DNA of 64,000 nucleotides from Methylobacterium sp. Leaf104. Lineage in GTDB: Bacteria > Pseudomonadota > Alphaproteobacteria > Rhizobiales > Beijerinckiaceae. The stretch is from positions 132,530-196,529 of the forward strand of contig NZ_LMMZ01000039.1 of assembly GCF_001422885.1 (NCBI RefSeq), given 5' to 3'. The translations under genes were made by a program, and so were the position numbers. The notes under the pieces were generated by a model. That model was given only the letters and a program-made list of their open reading frames with translations, did no database searches and was not told the DNA's origin. The first letter of the stretch is position 1, and the number at the start of each line of letters is the position of its first letter. This document shows positions 44,553-53,177 of this stretch, piece after piece.

Positions 44553-45091
44553 ATGCTCGTGCGGAGCCGTCGGTCTAGAGGGGACCGAGAGCTTGGCCGC
44601 TATCCTATCCGTTCGCATTCTGCGCCCGCGCGAGTAGCTCGATCATTGCGATACGCGGTCGATCGTACTTGCATCGGCGATTACCCAATTCAGGCCTGGA
44701 ATTTCATCACCGTGGAGCGGAGACCGCTCCTGAACTTCGCTTTTCACATCAGGAATGCGATTGCGACGCGCTTTGGCTTGAAGGCCATCGGTGGCTTTTC
44801 CAGAAAATAGCGGGTCTATATTCAGGACGGAGACCGGCTGGATTCTTCCTCGTGGAACACAGCGCTCTGGACATGCTGGTCCTGACTGAGCGGGATCGCC
44901 GCCTCGACGTCATGATCTGTCCGGCGACCTCCGGTCACCGCCTCACGGTCACCTCGTCGGTCGTCGTCCACAATGCTTTCGGTCGAGCCTATCTGGCGCC
45001 GGTCGGGCTGATCCATCGCCTGATCATCGATACAGGATTGCGGCGTTTGGGGATGTCTCTCGAGCCTCGCGGAGTTCGTTCCAGCGGGTAG
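44553..45091 (+). pseudogene. DUF2867-like gene, frameshifted
   Basis: Two frames together give one DUF2867-like protein. Frame A (to 44810) reads DYPIQAWNFITVERRPLLNF and FHIRNAIATRFGLKAIGGF, the N-terminal part (R-N/D-x-(I/L)-(A/V)-x-x-(F/L)-G-L-K). Frame B then reads VLTERDRRLDVMICPATSGH, RLTVTSSVVVHNAFGRAYLA and PVGLIHRLIIDTGLRRLG, matching the C-terminal half (D-x-H/R-L-D, then G-R-x-Y-L-x-x-V-x-x-x-H-R-x-I-V). The break lies between about 44780 and 44860. Either a dead gene or a sequence error. Confidence 0.55.
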
Positions 45092-45270
45092 CCCTTCACC
45101 GGGCACAGTTTGAAAAGCCCCTGCCGCCGAGCGAGCGTGATGGCATAGGGCGGTTCGCCGATCGAGGCTCCTACGCCGCCACCCCGTCGTCCCAGGTCAG
45201 CGTACGGCCACCCCCGCGTTCGGGCGTGAATCGTGATCCGACCGAAGATGCAGGCCTGATCCAACGAGAA

Positions 45271-45294
45271 ACGGCGCGCCTCGCGGCGCGCCGT
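45271..45294 (-). terminator. Terminator-like hairpin after frc copy 2
   Basis: A perfect 10-bp stem, acggcgcgcc (45271-45280) and ggcgcgccgt (45285-45294), with a tcgc loop. On the minus strand it is followed by TTCTCGTT. It lies about 50 nt after the frc2 stop, so it probably ends that transcript. Confidence 0.6.
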
Positions 45295-45344
45295 CATGGT
45301 TTTCGTCTCGGCCCGTCCGAGGACGGACCGCCTCACTTGGCACC

Positions 45345-46595
45345 TCAGACGGCGCGAGCCTGATGCAGTTGCTCGATCTGCTGCTGGGTGTAGCCGAGAT
45401 CGAGAAGGACCTCGTCGGTGTGCTCACCGAGCAGCGGCGAGGCCTTCACCTCGACCTGCATGTCGGAGAACTTGATCGGGCTGCCGACAGTCAGGTACGA
45501 GCCGAGCTTCGGGTGCGGAACCTCGACGACGGTGCCGCTGGCGCGCAGCGACGGGTCGTTGGCGATCTCCTTCATCGACAGCACCGGCGAGCACGGGATG
45601 TCGAACTTGCGCAGGATGTCCACGGCCTCGAACTTGGTCTTGTCGGCGAGCCAAGCCTCGATCGTGCCGAAGATGTCCATAATCTTGTCCTGGCGCGCAC
45701 GGGCGGTGCTGTAGGCCGGGTCGTTCTCCCATTCTGGCTTGCCGATCGCCTTGCAGATCGGGGCCCAGGCATGGCCCTGGATCGTGAAGTAGATGTAGGC
45801 GTTCGGGTCGGTCTCCCAGCCCTTGCACTTCAGCACCCAGCCCGGCTGGCCGCCGCCGCCCGCGTTGCCGCCGCGCGGCACCACGTCCGAGAACTCGCCG
45901 TGCGGGTACTGGGGGTATTCCTCGAGGTAGCCGAGAGCATCAAGGCGCTGCTGATCCCGAAGCTTGACGCGACAGAGGTTGAGCACCGAATCCTGCATCG
46001 AGACGGCGACTTTCTGGCCCTTGCCGGTCTTGTTCTTCTGGTGAAGCGCCGTGAGGATGCCGATGGCGAGATGCATGCCGGTGTTCGAGTCGCCGAGCGC
46101 GGCGGCACTGACGGTGGGCGGGCCGTCCCAGAAGCCGGTGGTCGAGGCCGCACCGCCCGCGCACTGCGCGACGTTCTCGTAGACCTTCAGATCCTCGTAG
46201 TGGTGGCCGTCCGAGAAGCCCTTCACCGAGGCGAGGATCATGCCCGGATTGAGTTCCTGGATGCGCGACCAGGAGAAGCCCATACGGTCGAGGGCGCCGG
46301 GGCCGAAATTCTCGACCATGACGTCAGACTGCTTGATCAGGTTCTCGAGGACTTCCTTGCCCTCGGGGGTCTTGGTGTCGAGCGTCAGGGAGCGCTTATT
46401 GGAATTGAGCATGGTGAAGTAGAGCGCGTCGGCGTCCTCGACGTGGCGAAGCTGCGTACGCGTCACGTCGCCGGCCCCAGGGCGCTCCACCTTGATCACG
46501 TCAGCGCCGAACCAGGCCAGGAGCTGCGTGCAGGCCGGGCCTGCCTGGACGTGGGTGAAATCGATGATCTTGATACCCTCGAGCGGCTTGCTCAT
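45345..46595 (-). CDS. frc: Formyl-CoA:oxalate CoA-transferase (copy 2)
   Basis: 416 residues, class III CoA-transferase paralogous to the gene at 37459 but on the opposite strand. Visible: KIIDFTHVQAGPACTQLLAW, catalytic Asp in ALGDSNTGMHLAIG, intact glycine loop NAGGGGQPG, and KGWETDPNAYIYF. By eye it is closer to characterised oxalate enzymes than copy 1 (G-D-S-N-x-G-M-H). The C-terminus is shorter by about 10 residues. It has its own terminator hairpin. Confidence 0.93.
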   Translation of the reverse strand: MSKPLEGIKIIDFTHVQAGPACTQLLAWFGADVIKVERPGAGDVTRTQLRHVEDADALYFTMLNSNKRSLTLDTKTPEGKEVLENLIKQSDVMVENFGPGALDRMGFSWSRIQELNPGMILASVKGFSDGHHYEDLKVYENVAQCAGGAASTTGFWDGPPTVSAAALGDSNTGMHLAIGILTALHQKNKTGKGQKVAVSMQDSVLNLCRVKLRDQQRLDALGYLEEYPQYPHGEFSDVVPRGGNAGGGGQPGWVLKCKGWETDPNAYIYFTIQGHAWAPICKAIGKPEWENDPAYSTARARQDKIMDIFGTIEAWLADKTKFEAVDILRKFDIPCSPVLSMKEIANDPSLRASGTVVEVPHPKLGSYLTVGSPIKFSDMQVEVKASPLLGEHTDEVLLDLGYTQQQIEQLHQARAV

Positions 46596-46717
46596 CGTGG
46601 CGTTCTCCCTGTTGGCTTAGACGATTGTCGAAGTTCGAGGCTTGCCCGGTCGGTCCGGGTTCTGGGTTGGCCGAGGTCCCGTCGAGCGAGATTCCGGCGG
46701 CGTGTCGCGCGTCGCCC

Positions 46718-47146
46718 TCAGGCGACGCGGGATTCGAGGTCCGCCAGACGGCGGCGCATGTCGCGCTCGTCGTTCCAGCGCTGGGTTTCGTCGCGGATGA
46801 TCGCGGCGATGCCCGTGACGGCGTCGTCAGGGCCGTGGATCAGCCCGACCGTGAAAGCGATGGAGAGCGTGTGGCCGTCCTTGTGAATGGCCGGCACCCT
46901 CAGGACGTCGGCGCCATACTTGGTCACTCCCGTCTGCATGGTCTTGGCATAACCATCCCAGTGGCGCCGGCGCTGCCGCTCCGGCGTGATGAGGTCGAGA
47001 GACTGCCCGATCGCCTCCGCCGCCGTGTAGCCGAAGATCCGCGTCGCGGCGGGATTCCACACGGTGATCGCACCGTTGGGGTCCGACACCACGACGGCAT
47101 CGCCGGCCGCCGCCACGAGGGCGCCAAAATCGATCGGGCTCGTCAT
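46718..47146 (-). CDS. Stand-alone PAS domain protein
   Basis: 142 residues: one PAS domain (about 8-125) with GDAVVVSDPNGAITVWNPAA, RIFGYTAAEAIGQSLDLITP and GHTLSIAFTVGLIHGPDDAV, then a short coiled C-terminus (RDMRRRLADLESRV). No output domain. AAGGG lies 9 nt before the ATG at 47146. It shares a divergent promoter region with the OsmC-like gene, including the large palindrome at 47328-47362. It may bind a ligand and act through a partner. Confidence 0.8.
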   Translation of the reverse strand: MTSPIDFGALVAAAGDAVVVSDPNGAITVWNPAATRIFGYTAAEAIGQSLDLITPERQRRRHWDGYAKTMQTGVTKYGADVLRVPAIHKDGHTLSIAFTVGLIHGPDDAVTGIAAIIRDETQRWNDERDMRRRLADLESRVA

Positions 47147-47479
47147 GCGCTGACCCTTAATCTCCCTGCCCGTGCCGCGGATGTCGTCTCCGCTGCCCGC
47201 TTCATCGACCGGGTGGGCTCGAAGCTGGAGTCGGATGATGCTCATCCACCGGCATGGAACATTCCTCTCCTTGTCGGTCAGGCCGGAGCCTGTCGGTGGC
47301 GTCGCGAGGACTTGGTTTTTTCGGTGTCACAGTCGTTGGTATTTGGTATGCCAACGACTGTGAGGTGTCAACTCGCGGTGCCATCATCAACCGGCGAAGG
47401 GAGCTTGAGCCCGGGTGACGGCGTTCTCGAATCAGACCGGCACGTCGCGGATAAACGAGAACCGGCAGCGGGAGGCACA
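47147..47479. other. Divergent regulatory region PAS / OsmC-like
   Basis: 333 nt containing the palindrome at 47328-47362 and a ggagg RBS immediately before 47480. No small frame that I can support. Confidence 0.5.
47328..47362. promoter_or_regulatory. Long palindrome containing the operator-like motif
   Basis: Perfect 12-bp inverted repeat cacagtcgttgg (47328-47339) / ccaacgactgtg (47351-47362) with an 11-nt centre. The centre plus inner arms contain the same 18-nt motif, ttggtatttggtatgcca, found upstream of oxc. Likely a binding site for a dimeric repressor or activator acting on both flanking genes. Confidence 0.65.
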
Positions 47480-47923
47480 ATGGGTCCAGGCCCGAGCATC
47501 ACGATCACGCAGATCGAAGGCTATAAGTTCGCGATCGATTTTGGCGGGATCCTCCCTCATCTGGTCGTCGACGAAGCCGTTCCGATCGGCAAAGGCGAAG
47601 GCCCGTTTCCCGAACAGCTTCTCGTCTCGGCGGTGACGAACTGCCTGTGCGCCAGTCTCGTCTTCGCCCTCGGCAAGTACAAGCAGGAAGCCGGCGGCAT
47701 CCGGGCCGAGGCGCATTGCGAGGTCACGCGCAACGCCGAGAACCGGCTGCGCATTACGGGCATCGCAATCTCCATCAGCCTCGGGGCGACCGCCGACGCC
47801 GTGCCACGCATTGACCGGGTGCTGGAGCAGTTCCAGCGCTTCTGTACCGTCTCCGAGAGTGTGCAGGCCGGCATTCCCATCGCGGTCTCGGTCCGCGACG
47901 GCGCCGGCACGCTTCTGACCTGA
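47480..47923 (+). CDS. OsmC-like protein
   Basis: 147 residues with the OsmC/Ohr fold signatures. GKGEGPFPEQLLVSAVTNCL is the first helix with the peroxidatic Cys (T-N-C-L-C), and FCTVSESVQAGIPIAVSVRD holds the resolving Cys. This class (often YhfA-like) detoxifies organic or inorganic peroxides with a dithiol, or serves unknown thiol roles. Start at 47480 has GGAGGCACA upstream. It is followed after 31 nt by the SnoaL-like gene. Confidence 0.83.
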   Translation: MGPGPSITITQIEGYKFAIDFGGILPHLVVDEAVPIGKGEGPFPEQLLVSAVTNCLCASLVFALGKYKQEAGGIRAEAHCEVTRNAENRLRITGIAISISLGATADAVPRIDRVLEQFQRFCTVSESVQAGIPIAVSVRDGAGTLLT

Positions 47924-47954
47924 GCCTCCCATCTCGTTCAAGGAAGGATCTGCC

Positions 47955-48350
47955 ATGACGACAACGCCCGAAGCGTCCGGCCACCACGCACCCCTCGCGC
48001 ACGAGCCGGAAGACCTTGCCCGCCTCTTCAACGAACGCGCCAACGCAGGGGATGTGGAGGGGTTGGTTGCCCTCTACGAACGTGACGCGGTGCTGGCCGC
48101 CGGCAAGGTCGTGGCCACGGGGCACGCCGAGATCCGGCAATTCTATGCGGATCTCCTGGCGCGCAAATCCGATTTTCCGGCCGCCGAGACCCTTCCGGCG
48201 ATCCGGAGCGGTGATCTCGCCATGACCTTCGCACGATTGCCGAACGGGACGATCTCGGCGGAGACCGCACGGCGCCAGGCCGACGGCGGATGGCGCTGGC
48301 TGATCGACCAATTGAAGATCAAGCCGCTTCAGGCGGACAAGGTCGACTGA
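47955..48350 (+). CDS. SnoaL/DUF4440-like (NTF2 fold) protein
   Basis: 131 residues. PEDLARLFNERANAGDVEGL VALYERDAVLAAGKVVATGH AEIRQFYADLL (three runs) is the standard NTF2-like opening, and ARRQADGGWRWLIDQLKIKP the closing strand (W-x-W/L-x-x-D). Such proteins are enzymes or ligand-binding subunits; catalytic residues are not evident. Co-oriented with and likely co-transcribed with the OsmC-like gene. Confidence 0.82.
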   Translation: MTTTPEASGHHAPLAHEPEDLARLFNERANAGDVEGLVALYERDAVLAAGKVVATGHAEIRQFYADLLARKSDFPAAETLPAIRSGDLAMTFARLPNGTISAETARRQADGGWRWLIDQLKIKPLQADKVD

Positions 48351-48393
48351 CGGCCGGCCACCCTTTGAAAACTCCTAATAAGCAGAATTCCGC

Positions 48394-49098
48394 ATGATAG
48401 ATCCGCGACTCGCCGGCCGGCTCGCCTTCGCGCACCGGCTCCCCACGCGGGAACCCCTGTCCTCAGGCCGACACGCCCTCGGCCTGTTCGCTCAGCGCGA
48501 CGCGATCCTCGTGGTGCCGGAGGGGATCGAACCGCGCCGGCCGACACCCCTCGTGGTTCTGTTCCACGGCGGAGGCGGCAGCGCGGAGAAGATCCTCCCG
48601 ATGCTGGAGGCGCATGCCCGGGCGCGGGGCTTCCTGCTGCTCGCACCCCAATCGTTGTTTCCGACCTGGGACCTCGTGATCGGCGGGCACGGGCCCGACC
48701 GGGAGCGTGTCGACGAAGCGCTGGCCGAGGTCAGCACCCGCTATCTCCTCGATCCGACGCGACTGGTCTTCGCGGGCCATTCCGATGGCGGCAGCTACAC
48801 GCTCTCTCTCGGCCTCGCCAACGGACACGTGGTCACCCATCTCCTTGTCTCCTCGGCCGGATTCCTGTCCGTTCATCTGCAATCGGGCGCGCCGCGCATC
48901 TTCCTCTCTCACGGCACCCGCGACGAACAGATTCCGATCGACCGAAGTGCGCGGGTCCACGTCGCCCAGTTGCGGGAGGCCGGCTACGCGGTCACCGCAG
49001 TCGAGTACGACGGCCCGCACGCCTACGATCCGGCGGTCGTGGCACGGGGTGTGGACTTCGTCCTGGCCGAGACCGACCCACCCGACTCGGCCGACTGA
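48394..49098 (+). CDS. Alpha/beta hydrolase, phospholipase/carboxylesterase-like
   Basis: 234 residues. Oxyanion region TPLVVLFHGGGGSAEKILPM, nucleophile elbow LVFAGHSDGGSYTLSLGLAN with Ser in G-H-S-D-G, catalytic Asp in IFLSHGTRDEQIPIDRSARV and His in YDGPHAYDPAVV. This is the usual triad of the Abhydrolase_2 group. No signal peptide. RBS not strong. Substrate unknown. Confidence 0.86.
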   Translation: MIDPRLAGRLAFAHRLPTREPLSSGRHALGLFAQRDAILVVPEGIEPRRPTPLVVLFHGGGGSAEKILPMLEAHARARGFLLLAPQSLFPTWDLVIGGHGPDRERVDEALAEVSTRYLLDPTRLVFAGHSDGGSYTLSLGLANGHVVTHLLVSSAGFLSVHLQSGAPRIFLSHGTRDEQIPIDRSARVHVAQLREAGYAVTAVEYDGPHAYDPAVVARGVDFVLAETDPPDSAD

Positions 49099-49335
49099 GC
49101 AACGAACCACCGAAGGCGGAAGGCGCCCCGAAACTACCTCTCCGGGACGGTCCACGGCGGTCCGAGGCCCCGGACACGGGCATCGACACCGAAGATTCTT
49201 AACGGTCCCGACCTACGCTGATCCCTCTTACGGGGCGTGTGGATCGACCTTCACGCCCCGCGTCGTTGCGCGATCGGTGGAGGTTCGAGCTTGGTACGGT
49301 GTGGCAGCTCGACTCGGCGGATCGTTGCGAGGCGG

Positions 49336-49980
49336 ATGTCGGCCGCACTGGTCCTTGCGAGCTTCGCGGTGATCGACGCCGGTAAAGCCTCCGCCAATTC
49401 GAAACGTCCGGACAGTTCCAGCGACCGTCGCAACCCATCGGGGCCGATCCTCGCCGGCGGGCCGGCCTTCGCTCCGTTCGCCTACCTCCGCTTCTGCCAA
49501 AGGGCGCCGCTGGACTGCGCCCCGGATGGACGGGACGAACCGCTCGAACTCACGCCGACGCGGCTGAAGGAACTTGCCCTCGTCAACGAGACTGTGAATC
49601 GGCGCATCGCTCCCAGAGCGGGCTTGCCGGAGGCCGGCGCGTGGTCCCTGACCGCCCGACAAGGGAACTGCAACACCTACGCCCTGCAGAAGAGGCACGA
49701 ACTCCTCGCGCGCGGCTGGCCGATCGGGGCCTTGTCCCTGGCCGTGGTCGTGACGCCGGAGGGCGTCGGACACCTCGTCCTCGTCGTCCGGCAGGCATCC
49801 GCAGACCTCGTCCTCGACAACCTGCACCCGGACATCCGCGCCTGGACGCAGACGAACTATCATTGGAGCAAGATCCAGGCGGCTGGAAACCCGGATCTCT
49901 GGCTCGACATCCCGGCATCGGCCCGGCGGATGGCTCTCGGGCCGGCGCGCGGACGGGTCGCCGATGCGCGTGCCGAGTGA
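49336..49980 (+). CDS. Bacterial transglutaminase-like cysteine peptidase (BTLCP)
   Basis: 214 residues from the ATG at 49336, giving a signal peptide (MSAALVLASFAVIDAGKASA). Catalytic triad as in BTLCP proteins: Cys in ARQGNCNTYALQKRHEL, His in GVGHLVLVVRQ, Asp in ADLVLDNLHPDIR. In the LapG branch such enzymes are periplasmic and cleave large adhesins; in others the role is unknown. No LapD/GGDEF partner is next to it. A frame opens further upstream from a GTG, but the signal peptide supports the later start. Confidence 0.82.
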   Translation: MSAALVLASFAVIDAGKASANSKRPDSSSDRRNPSGPILAGGPAFAPFAYLRFCQRAPLDCAPDGRDEPLELTPTRLKELALVNETVNRRIAPRAGLPEAGAWSLTARQGNCNTYALQKRHELLARGWPIGALSLAVVVTPEGVGHLVLVVRQASADLVLDNLHPDIRAWTQTNYHWSKIQAAGNPDLWLDIPASARRMALGPARGRVADARAE

Positions 49981-50046
49981 CGGCGACTCCCGGGTCGGCC
50001 GCGTGCGGATGCATCTCCGGGTTCCCGGCCGTCCCTCAATGCGCCT

Positions 50047-50823
50047 TCAGAGCCAGGGTCGATCGGGCTTCTCGGCGATGCCCGGCATGCGGACCTCGAT
50101 GCCGAACCGCTTCAACGCCTGCTGAAACTTCGTCTGCCACAGAACCGATACGCCCTTCGTCCGGCCGATGAGCTCGGCCTGCAGCGCCGGCTTCACCGAC
50201 ATGAACGTGGCCACGGTTTCGTCGATGAAGCGCCCCTCCATGAGATCGGCGAATTCGACGAGGGCGCGGTCGCGAAGATCGGGGGGCATCAGGCTGAAAC
50301 GTTGCAGGATGAGACGGTTGCGCTGTGCAGCGAGCCATCCTTCCCGAGGTGCAAACGCATAGGAATTGCGCAGCTTCCGGTACGTGTCCTCGCTGACGCC
50401 GGTGCGATTGAGCTCGACCCAGGCCAGAGTCAGCCAGCCGAGCCCATCGCGCGGATAGCAGGCCAACAGATTCCGACTGCGCAGGTCGAGTTCGTCCATC
50501 GCCGCATCCATCGCGTCGAGGTCCGCCCGCTGCATGAGCGCACTCGCCAGTTGGGAGCGGACGATCAGCCAATGCCGCATCCGCCGCCGCGCGCAGGAGG
50601 GCGAGGCCTTGTCACGCCGGTTCGCCTGCGCCCTGAGCGCTTCGACGTCGAAATGATGCCCGCGCACGATCGACATCGCCGCCGAGGCGGCGTTGTCCGG
50701 GGCGATCGAGATGGCTCGAAGCTGAAACAGGGCCACCGCGACCGCGATGAGGCTGAGGCAGCGAATGAGTGCAGCGAGCGTGGCACCGGAGATCATGATT
50801 CGACGGTGCGCCCGGTCCATCAT
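50047..50823 (-). CDS. Membrane-anchored helical protein, O-antigen ligase locus type
   Basis: 258 residues. One membrane segment near residues 12-35 (TLAALIRCLSLIAVAVALFQ). The soluble part is helical with repeated aromatic/Leu spacing (QLASALMQRADLDAMDAAMD, CYPRDGLGWLTLAWVELNRT, YAFAPREGWLAAQRNRLILQ), reminiscent of TPR-like proteins adjacent to O-antigen ligases. The O-antigen ligase-like gene lies 2.4 kb away on the same strand. Start 50823 is the first of two adjacent Met codons. Confidence 0.6.
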   Translation of the reverse strand: MMDRAHRRIMISGATLAALIRCLSLIAVAVALFQLRAISIAPDNAASAAMSIVRGHHFDVEALRAQANRRDKASPSCARRRMRHWLIVRSQLASALMQRADLDAMDAAMDELDLRSRNLLACYPRDGLGWLTLAWVELNRTGVSEDTYRKLRNSYAFAPREGWLAAQRNRLILQRFSLMPPDLRDRALVEFADLMEGRFIDETVATFMSVKPALQAELIGRTKGVSVLWQTKFQQALKRFGIEVRMPGIAEKPDRPWL

Positions 50824-51116
50824 GCAATCGGTAGTCGACCGGGCGAAGGGCATCAAGCTGATCGCACCTCGACACACGATCGGGGGAGATCTTCACGGTT
50901 TCGGGCGACGAACAGGCAATGTCCCGTTCGCTCGGCCGCATCCGAGGGGCGGCGTGAGGCCGGATCGTCATGAACTCGCCTCGACCTCGAGAGTCCAGCG
51001 AGGCATGCTGCAACGATCTCCGCAGGCGGCTGATGTCCTGCCCTTTAATCAGATCTTTACGGCACATCGTTTCTATGAAGGCAGTCTAACCCGGTCCTGC
51101 GTGGGGTGCATGCGTG

Positions 51117-51485
51117 ATGGAAGCCGCCGAAAAGCCTGTTCCGATGGACTCGCTCGACAAGGAGGCGGATCGGATCCGAAGCATTTTCAGCACCTCGTTT
51201 CCGCATTCGAGCGAAGATCTGAACCGTCTGATCCCGGAGAACTTCACCGATACCCTGGCTCGACGCGCGGAGCCCGCTGCCAAGGCGGAAACCGATGAGT
51301 TCGATTGGTCGATCACGCTGGCCAACATCGAGGCGATCGTCGATGCCAGTAACGCCAGCAAGGCCCTCGTGGCAGACGCCGAGCGGCGAGCGGAGATCGC
51401 GGAGGCCAAGGCCAAAGAGGCCATTCACTGGCTCAGGATCCTGCACGAAGCCGTGCTGAGAGGCATGCCAAGCCCGTCGACTTGA
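51117..51485 (+). CDS. Hypothetical acidic helical protein
   Basis: 122 residues, acidic, no membrane segment. SLDKEADRIRSIFSTSFPHS, then FDWSITLANIEAIVDASNAS and a heptad-like run ALVADAERRAEIAEAKAKEA, a short coiled coil. No domain recognised. RBS ill-defined. It is divergent from the 50047-50823 gene. Confidence 0.5.
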   Translation: MEAAEKPVPMDSLDKEADRIRSIFSTSFPHSSEDLNRLIPENFTDTLARRAEPAAKAETDEFDWSITLANIEAIVDASNASKALVADAERRAEIAEAKAKEAIHWLRILHEAVLRGMPSPST

Positions 51486-51914
51486 GGCAGGACACCGCTC
51501 GAACCCCGGGATGGATGGCTGTGGAGCGGTAAATCGATCGCCCGTGGAAGCCCGCATCCGGCGACCAGCCCCGCCTCTCGAGCCGAGGTCGTCGACGCCT
51601 GGCGCAAGGTTTCGAGCGATCGGGCACCCTTTGGTGGTGCCAGCGGACGGCAACCGATCTCATCCGAGAGTATGAGCGCCGTCGCCGGAGCCACCCGCGT
51701 CGTGCGCTCCGTCCCCCATATCATCAAATCCGAGCGTGCCGGGGCCGTCGCGCCTACGAGTCGCCGCGGTTCCCCCAGTGCCCGGTACCGGGATTGCGGC
51801 CAACCTGCGGATCGGACCGACGGGAGACGGCGCATGGGGTCCGCGCGCGCTTGCGTCGGATCAGGCCAGGGGTTGCGACCATCGGGTGGATGAATCGCGC
51901 GACGTTCCCGGCCA
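51486..51914. other. Intergenic region
   Basis: 430 nt with no gene or repeat that I can support. Confidence 0.4.
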
Positions 51915-52157
51915 CTATTCCGCGTGGCTCGACGGAGCCTGCCACTCGACACCGGCATGCTCGCGGATGTCGCCCGGCAGGCTGCCGGTGTCGGCGTCGC
52001 TCGCCCAGTCGCTCGGCTCCGCGACCTCGACGATCTCGTCCTCCGGATAGGCGGCCTCGAGGAAGAGCCGCGCCTCGCCCTCTGCCGCGGCCCGCACGGT
52101 CACCAGCGGCTTGGTCCCTGCGGCGGACCTGATCTTGGCAATGAACAGCTTCGTCAT
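51915..52157 (-). CDS. Hypothetical small protein
   Basis: 80 residues: MTKLFIAKIRSAAGTKPLVT VRAAAEGEARLFLEAAYPED (two runs), then an acidic stretch. A strand-helix-strand layout suggests a small folded domain. RBS gggag lies 8 nt before the ATG. No family recognised. Confidence 0.55.
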   Translation of the reverse strand: MTKLFIAKIRSAAGTKPLVTVRAAAEGEARLFLEAAYPEDEIVEVAEPSDWASDADTGSLPGDIREHAGVEWQAPSSHAE

Positions 52158-52464
52158 CGTGGTCTCCCGGAGCGATCCTGCCTCCTCACAGAGGGCAATC
52201 CCGGCAAAGAGCAAGGGAGCGGATCCGCAGCCGTGAAGTCGGTCTCGGCTGGCTCGATAGCCTGCCCAGGTCGGGGTCGACCATACAGGCCGTCAACCGA
52301 GCGACGGGCGTGCTGGTCCTTCGGCCACGGCGCGGCGGCTGCCCGGTCTTGAGCTGCGCCCGCCGAGGAGAGTCCGGCCGCGTCGCAACGAGTCTGAAAC
52401 CTCCGCGGCGCCAAGCTGCCCGGCCGAAGATCGGCCCGGGGCGAGCGATCGGGCAGCGAGGGAC
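52158..52464. other. Divergent intergenic region
   Basis: 307 nt, no gene seen; the promoters of the two flanking hypotheticals should be here. Confidence 0.4.
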
Positions 52465-53013
52465 ATGGTTCAGACGTCGAAACGCCGCCTGTTCCTGGAA
52501 CGGGTTTCCTGCCGGGCGTCCGGGGCGCCTCTCGGAGCCCTGGCCCTCGAGGCCGAGTTTACCCGTGAGAATGTCGAGACCGCCTGCCAAGCCCTGTCCT
52601 TGAAGCTCGTATCCCTCGTGGAGGTGGACGACGACGGCAATTACGCGTTCCGCATCACGCGGCCCGGTCTCCTCCTCCTCGATGGACAGGTCGAGGAAGC
52701 GGCGGCCCTGATCGACCGTGGCCTCGGGATCCGGAGGCTCGTGGTCCCTCCACCCTGGGGCCTCCTCGGCAGCAAGCTTCGTCCGGGCGGACCCGGGATG
52801 TCGCTGAAGGGAAGCGGTCCACGCGCCTACGCGACCCAGCTGATCCTGGCCGTGGCGTCCGGGCACGCGATCGTCCAAGGGGACGTCGTGCGCGGCAACG
52901 CCAACGCACCGCGCCTCGGATCCACCAGCGAACCGCGGCGATCCGAACGGCTCGGGACCTCGGCGCCGCTCCGGGATTGGGGCCGAACCAAGGACCGAGA
53001 CCGCCCGGTCTGA
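52465..53013 (+). CDS. Hypothetical protein
   Basis: 182 residues. Start MVQTSKRRLFLERVSCRASG; middle AACQALSLK-like helix and LVEVDDDGNYAFRITRPGLL LLDGQVEEAAALIDRGLGIR (two runs), which resembles a winged-helix wing followed by a helix; basic, disordered C-terminal 40. Nothing identifies a family. The long C-terminal Arg/Ser stretch might be a GC-rich extension beyond the true end. Confidence 0.45.
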   Translation: MVQTSKRRLFLERVSCRASGAPLGALALEAEFTRENVETACQALSLKLVSLVEVDDDGNYAFRITRPGLLLLDGQVEEAAALIDRGLGIRRLVVPPPWGLLGSKLRPGGPGMSLKGSGPRAYATQLILAVASGHAIVQGDVVRGNANAPRLGSTSEPRRSERLGTSAPLRDWGRTKDRDRPV

Positions 53014-53177
53014 TCCCGGACGGCAGGCCGGACCCGCTGCCTTGAGACGCGTGCTCGTCCTTACCAAAGTCTCTCACGGAACGGTCGCCCGCCCGATCGG
53101 TTCGGCCCCCGTCGCGCGTCATGCCGTCGAGGCCATCGTCCCGATCGCGATCTCCCTGTGTGCGCGACTGCCTCGCA

